19,246 nt of DNA from DASQDT01 sp036380435 (GTDB lineage: Bacteria > Acidobacteriota > Blastocatellia > Pyrinomonadales > Pyrinomonadaceae). Positions 16,804-19,246 of this stretch are shown here, piece after piece. The stretch covers positions 1 through 19,246 of the forward strand of contig DASVES010000024.1 in the NCBI GenBank assembly GCA_036380435.1. The letters run 5' to 3'. Both the position numbers and the translations under genes were made by a program. Under the pieces are notes generated by a model. That model had not been told where the DNA came from. It did not search any database and was given only the letters and a program-made list of their open reading frames with translations. How positions within the stretch are numbered: the stretch's first letter is position 1; the number at the start of each line of letters is the position of its first letter.

Positions 16804-17773
16804 CCTCCATTCCCCGCCTGCGGCGCGCGGCCTCGACCGTGTTCCTCATCAGCAGGGCGACGGTCAGCGGCCCGACGCCGCCCGGCACCGGCGTCAGACG
16901 CCCGGCCACCTTCTCGACCTCGGCCGGATGAACGTCGCCGACGATGGTGTAGCCGCGTCTGCCCACACCCTCAAGACGCTTCTCCGCGCGCGCGCCGAAC
17001 AACTCCCGAATCGTCGCCTCGTCCGACACACGGTTGATGCCGACATCGATGACGGTCGCGCCCTCTTTAACGTGCTCGCCGCGGATAAAGCCCGGCCGGC
17101 CGATGGCCGCGACGAGGATGTCAGCCTCGCGCGTGACCGCCGGCAGGTCGCGCGTGCGCGAGTGGCAAATGGTGACGGTCGCGTCCGCTTGCAGCAGCAA
17201 CTCGGCAACGGGGTGGCCGACGATGTGGCTGCGGCCGACCACGCACGCGTGCGCCCCGCGGATCGTGAGTCCCTCTCGCACGAGCAGCTCCAGCACGCCT
17301 GCCGGGGTACACGGCACGAGCGCCGGCCGGCGCAGCGCGAGGCGGCCGACGTTCGTGGGGTGGAAGCCGTCCACGTCCTTCGCCGGGTCGATTGACTCGA
17401 TGACGACCGACTCGTCCAACCCTTTCGGCAGCGGCAACTGTACGAGTATGCCGTCCACGTCATCGCGCCGGTTCAGACCCTCGACTAACTCCAACAGCTC
17501 GCCGCCCGTCGTCTCCGCCGAGAGCTGTCGGTGCTCCGATTTGATTCCCAGCTCCTCGCACGCCCTGACCTTACTCCGCACGTAGACTTCCGAGGCCGGG
17601 TCGTCGCCCACGCGGACGACCACGAGGCACGGCACAACAGCGTGCTCCGCGGCGAGTCGCGCCACGTCCGCGCCGACCTCCCGCTTGATCTCGGCGGCCA
17701 CGCGCGCGCCGTCGAGCACGCTCGCGCGCCCCGTCTCGCCCTCTCTGCTCCCGCTGCTCATCCTGTCCGGCAT
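16790..17773 (-). CDS. folD: Bifunctional methylenetetrahydrofolate dehydrogenase/cyclohydrolase
   Basis: A 327-aa cytosolic enzyme that interconverts 5,10-methylene-THF and 10-formyl-THF with NADP. Hallmarks: YVRSK (64-68, catalytic Tyr and Lys), DGILVQLPLP (107-116), KDVDGFHPTN (132-141), the cofactor-loop motif GRSHIVGHP (180-188) and the C-terminal TPVPGGVGPLT (294-304). An in-frame stretch beyond the start (to 18310) is antisense to the Sco gene and was excluded. The ATG at 17771-17773 was chosen; a second ATG at 17759-17761 (323 aa) is equally possible, since neither has a clear Shine-Dalgarno. The C-terminal residues GKR and the stop codon are encoded by the repeat at 16769-16803. Confidence 0.95.
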   Translation of the reverse strand: MPDRMSSGSREGETGRASVLDGARVAAEIKREVGADVARLAAEHAVVPCLVVVRVGDDPASEVYVRSKVRACEELGIKSEHRQLSAETTGGELLELVEGLNRRDDVDGILVQLPLPKGLDESVVIESIDPAKDVDGFHPTNVGRLALRRPALVPCTPAGVLELLVREGLTIRGAHACVVGRSHIVGHPVAELLLQADATVTICHSRTRDLPAVTREADILVAAIGRPGFIRGEHVKEGATVIDVGINRVSDEATIRELFGARAEKRLEGVGRRGYTIVGDVHPAEVEKVAGRLTPVPGGVGPLTVALLMRNTVEAARRRRGMEEGKR

Positions 17774-17851
17774 CCTAACACAAATCCGCGAGGGCACACC
17801 TTCGGCCGCCTGTTCGGCCGGCGCTCGCGGCCGTGGTTGCGAAGGCACAGG

Positions 17852-17874
17852 ATGTGTCGGACAATCCGACACAT
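17852..17874. promoter_or_regulatory. 23-bp palindrome at the start of the Sco-like gene
   Basis: ATGTGTCGGA, CAA, TCCGACACAT: 10-bp perfect arms around a 3-nt centre. It lies in the 78-98 bp between the divergent folD and Sco-like genes and spans the two candidate start codons of the latter. As DNA it looks like a site for a dimeric repressor; as RNA it would be a hairpin at the translation start. The cognate regulator is not identifiable from the window. Confidence 0.55.
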
Positions 17875-18790
17875 GAAACGGCGTCAATCCGACGGCAGCA
17901 CCAGCGGGAACTTTTTCAGGCCGGCGGCCCTCTTCGCGTTGCTGAGTGTTCTCATCCTCGGCGGCTGTGTTGCGTCGAAGGGTCACGGCGAAGTGCGGCG
18001 TTACGACTTGAAGGGCAAGGTGGTCTCCGTCGAGCGCGGGCGCGGCGAGGTCGTCGTCGAACACGAAACGATACCGGGGCTGATGGACGCGATGACCATG
18101 CCCTTCGCGCTCAAGGACAAAGACGCGCTCAGTGTCGTCGAGCCGGGCGACCGCCTTCAGGCCACGCTCGTCGTCGCCGACAGCGGCGGCTTCTGGCTCG
18201 AAAGCCCGATGATTACGAAGGCCGCCCCGTCGGGCGAATCTCCCGCGAACGAATCGTCGGGGGGGCCGAACCCCGGCGACGTTGTGCCCGACTTTTCGCT
18301 CGTCAATCAAGACGACAAGCCCGTCCGCCTCGGCCGCTACAGGGGCCGCGCTTTGCTCCTCACCTTCATCTACACGCGCTGCCCGCTCGCCGACTACTGC
18401 CCGCTGATGAGCGAACGCTTCGCCGCCATCAGCCGCGAGCTTGCCGGCGAAGCGTCATTGAAGGACAAGGTTCAACTGCTGAGCGTCTCCATCGACCCCG
18501 CGCACGACACGCCCAAAGTCCTCCGCAGCTACGGCGCGGCGCACACGCAGAAGTATGGCGGCGAGACGTTCGCGAGTTGGGAGTTCGCCACCGGCGACCC
18601 CGAGGAGGTAAAGAAGCTGGCGCAGTTTTTCGGGCTGGAATACTTCGCCGAGAAGGATCAGATCATCCACTCCCTGCGCACGGCCGTCATTGACCCCACG
18701 GGCCGCGTCCACAAAATCTATCGCGGGAACGAGTGGCAACCCTCGGAAGTTTTAAACGATGTGCGGACACTCTTCAGGGAGCATCATTGA
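17852..18790 (+). CDS. Lipoprotein with CusF-like and Sco1/SenC domains
   Basis: A 312-aa predicted lipoprotein, the only rightward gene. After a basic start and hydrophobic stretch comes lipobox LGGC with C39. Residues about 45-120 resemble the CusF-type copper-binding domain (HETIPGLMDAMTMPF, with H71, M81 and M83 as likely metal ligands). After a Gly/Ser-rich linker, residues about 140-310 are a Sco1/SenC thioredoxin-like domain: FIYTRCPLADYCP holds C177 and C183 (C-x5-C), and H273 in QIIHSLRTAVID is the third copper ligand. Sco proteins deliver copper to the CuA site of cytochrome oxidase; no oxidase gene is in the window. The ATG at 17852 was preferred for GAAGG six nt upstream; the ATG at 17873 (305 aa) is the alternative. 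Confidence 0.88.
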   Translation: MCRTIRHMKRRQSDGSTSGNFFRPAALFALLSVLILGGCVASKGHGEVRRYDLKGKVVSVERGRGEVVVEHETIPGLMDAMTMPFALKDKDALSVVEPGDRLQATLVVADSGGFWLESPMITKAAPSGESPANESSGGPNPGDVVPDFSLVNQDDKPVRLGRYRGRALLLTFIYTRCPLADYCPLMSERFAAISRELAGEASLKDKVQLLSVSIDPAHDTPKVLRSYGAAHTQKYGGETFASWEFATGDPEEVKKLAQFFGLEYFAEKDQIIHSLRTAVIDPTGRVHKIYRGNEWQPSEVLNDVRTLFREHH

Positions 18791-18794
18791 CGGG

Positions 18795-18881
18795 AAGGCA
18801 AAAGTTAAAAAGGCAAAGGGCAAAAGTGAGGAAAGCGTCTCGCCTCTTCACTTTTGCCTTTTGCCTTTTTACTTTTGCTTT
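18795..18881. terminator. GGCAAAAG-family hairpin between convergent genes
   Basis: Arms 18795-18832 and 18844-18881 (38 nt each) are nearly full reverse complements around an 11-nt loop. They share the words of the repeat at 16685-16803. The hairpin lies 4 nt after the Sco-like stop and 1 nt after the stop of the convergent gene, and its arms are A-rich on the upstream and T-rich on the downstream side in both directions. It is therefore well placed as a bidirectional terminator. It is also a repeat-family member. Confidence 0.7.
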
Positions 18882-18882
18882 A

Positions 18883-19246
18883 CTAGTGCCCGACAGGTAT
18901 CCGTTGATACCGCGATTTCCCTTCCGCGTCCTCCCAGGAAATATCCAGCACGTAAGGTCTGACTCCGCCCTCGACTATTTTGAGACGCTCCAGCTCGTCG
19001 TAACGCGCCGCCGCCGGTTTACCGTCGATCCACGTCTTGTGAGATAAGACGACCTTCTCTTTCGGCTGGATAGACTTGACGGTCTCAAATTTTATATGCG
19101 CTCGTGAAGGGCCGCCGCCCGGAGTCTCTTCGTCCTTCAGAAAGACGGTCAGCACCTCGACGCACTTGAGTGTCACATCAGTCGTATTCATCAATTCCAA
19201 ACGGACGTTTGGTTCGCCCTCGACGAATTTGGCGGTAAATGATTCC
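18883..19246 (-). CDS. Protein of unknown function, C-terminal part
   Basis: The last 120 codons of a leftward gene that enters from the right edge; the frame is open to the window end, so the start is outside. A TTG at 19198-19200 could be read as a start, but coding sequence clearly continues upstream of it (SFTAKFVEGEPNVRLEL). The residues alternate hydrophobic and polar in short strands (VRLELMNTTDVTLKCVEVLT, KEKVVLSHKTWIDG, VRPYVLDISWEDAEG), suggesting a beta-sandwich of the kind found in small periplasmic or lipoprotein domains. No catalytic motif is visible and I do not recognise the family. It converges on the Sco-like gene. Confidence 0.75.
   Translation of the reverse strand, partial: ESFTAKFVEGEPNVRLELMNTTDVTLKCVEVLTVFLKDEETPGGGPSRAHIKFETVKSIQPKEKVVLSHKTWIDGKPAAARYDELERLKIVEGGVRPYVLDISWEDAEGKSRYQRIPVGH

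Noticed and set aside
17531..17851. Upstream extension of the Sco-like protein
   Set aside because: It is antisense to the folD N-terminus and would put more than 100 residues before a clear lipoprotein signal peptide.
19198..19200. TTG start for the right-edge gene
   Set aside because: The frame stays open to the window end with coding-like sequence that continues the beta-strand pattern, so the gene is more likely truncated by the window.

Overview
The window is GC-rich chromosomal DNA from what looks like a Gram-negative, free-living bacterium. It has Sec/lipobox lipoproteins, an Opp-type peptide importer, a Sco-type copper lipoprotein and a large c-di-GMP signalling operon. The composition, the long multi-domain regulators and the A/T-rich intergenic hairpins made of short repeated words suit Acidobacteriota (Blastocatellia-like), but that placement is inference and no marker gene is present to prove it. 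Almost everything is on the minus strand; only the Sco-like gene near the right end reads rightward.

Left part (1-6905). The 5' end of a zinc-ribbon membrane protein gene lies at the left edge. Next, read right to left, is a four-gene operon: a PocR-GAF-GAF-GGDEF diguanylate cyclase, a 765-aa AAA-like ATPase fused to an RsbW-type HATPase_c domain, a STAS anti-sigma-factor antagonist and a GAF-HD-GYP phosphodiesterase. A sigma70-like promoter and a GC-rich structured leader precede it, and a strong hairpin follows it. The operon thus encodes a c-di-GMP maker and a c-di-GMP breaker around a partner-switching kinase/antagonist pair. The P-loop of the ATPase part has lost its lysine. This is the best candidate for an undescribed system.

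Middle part (6906-15800). A complete peptide/nickel-family ABC importer is encoded in the order SBP2 - SBP1 - oppB - oppC - oppD - oppF. The two substrate-binding lipoproteins are tandem paralogues, each with low-complexity insertions in a different place. Both ATPases carry the C-terminal four-cysteine cluster of this family. Long hairpins sit inside the operon, between SBP1 and oppB and between oppC and oppD.

Right part (15801-19246). folD and coaE, two housekeeping genes, run leftward. Divergent from folD is a lipoprotein that fuses a CusF-like copper-binding domain to a Sco1/SenC thioredoxin-like domain; a 23-bp palindrome covers its start region. A partial gene of unknown function converges on it from the right edge.

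Five intergenic hairpins with arms of about 29-38 nt are spread over the right two thirds of the window. Their arms are built from near-tandem 7-9 nt words (GTGATRA, ACAGGAYNA, GGCAAAAG), and they form at least three families. One supplies the last codons and the stop of folD.
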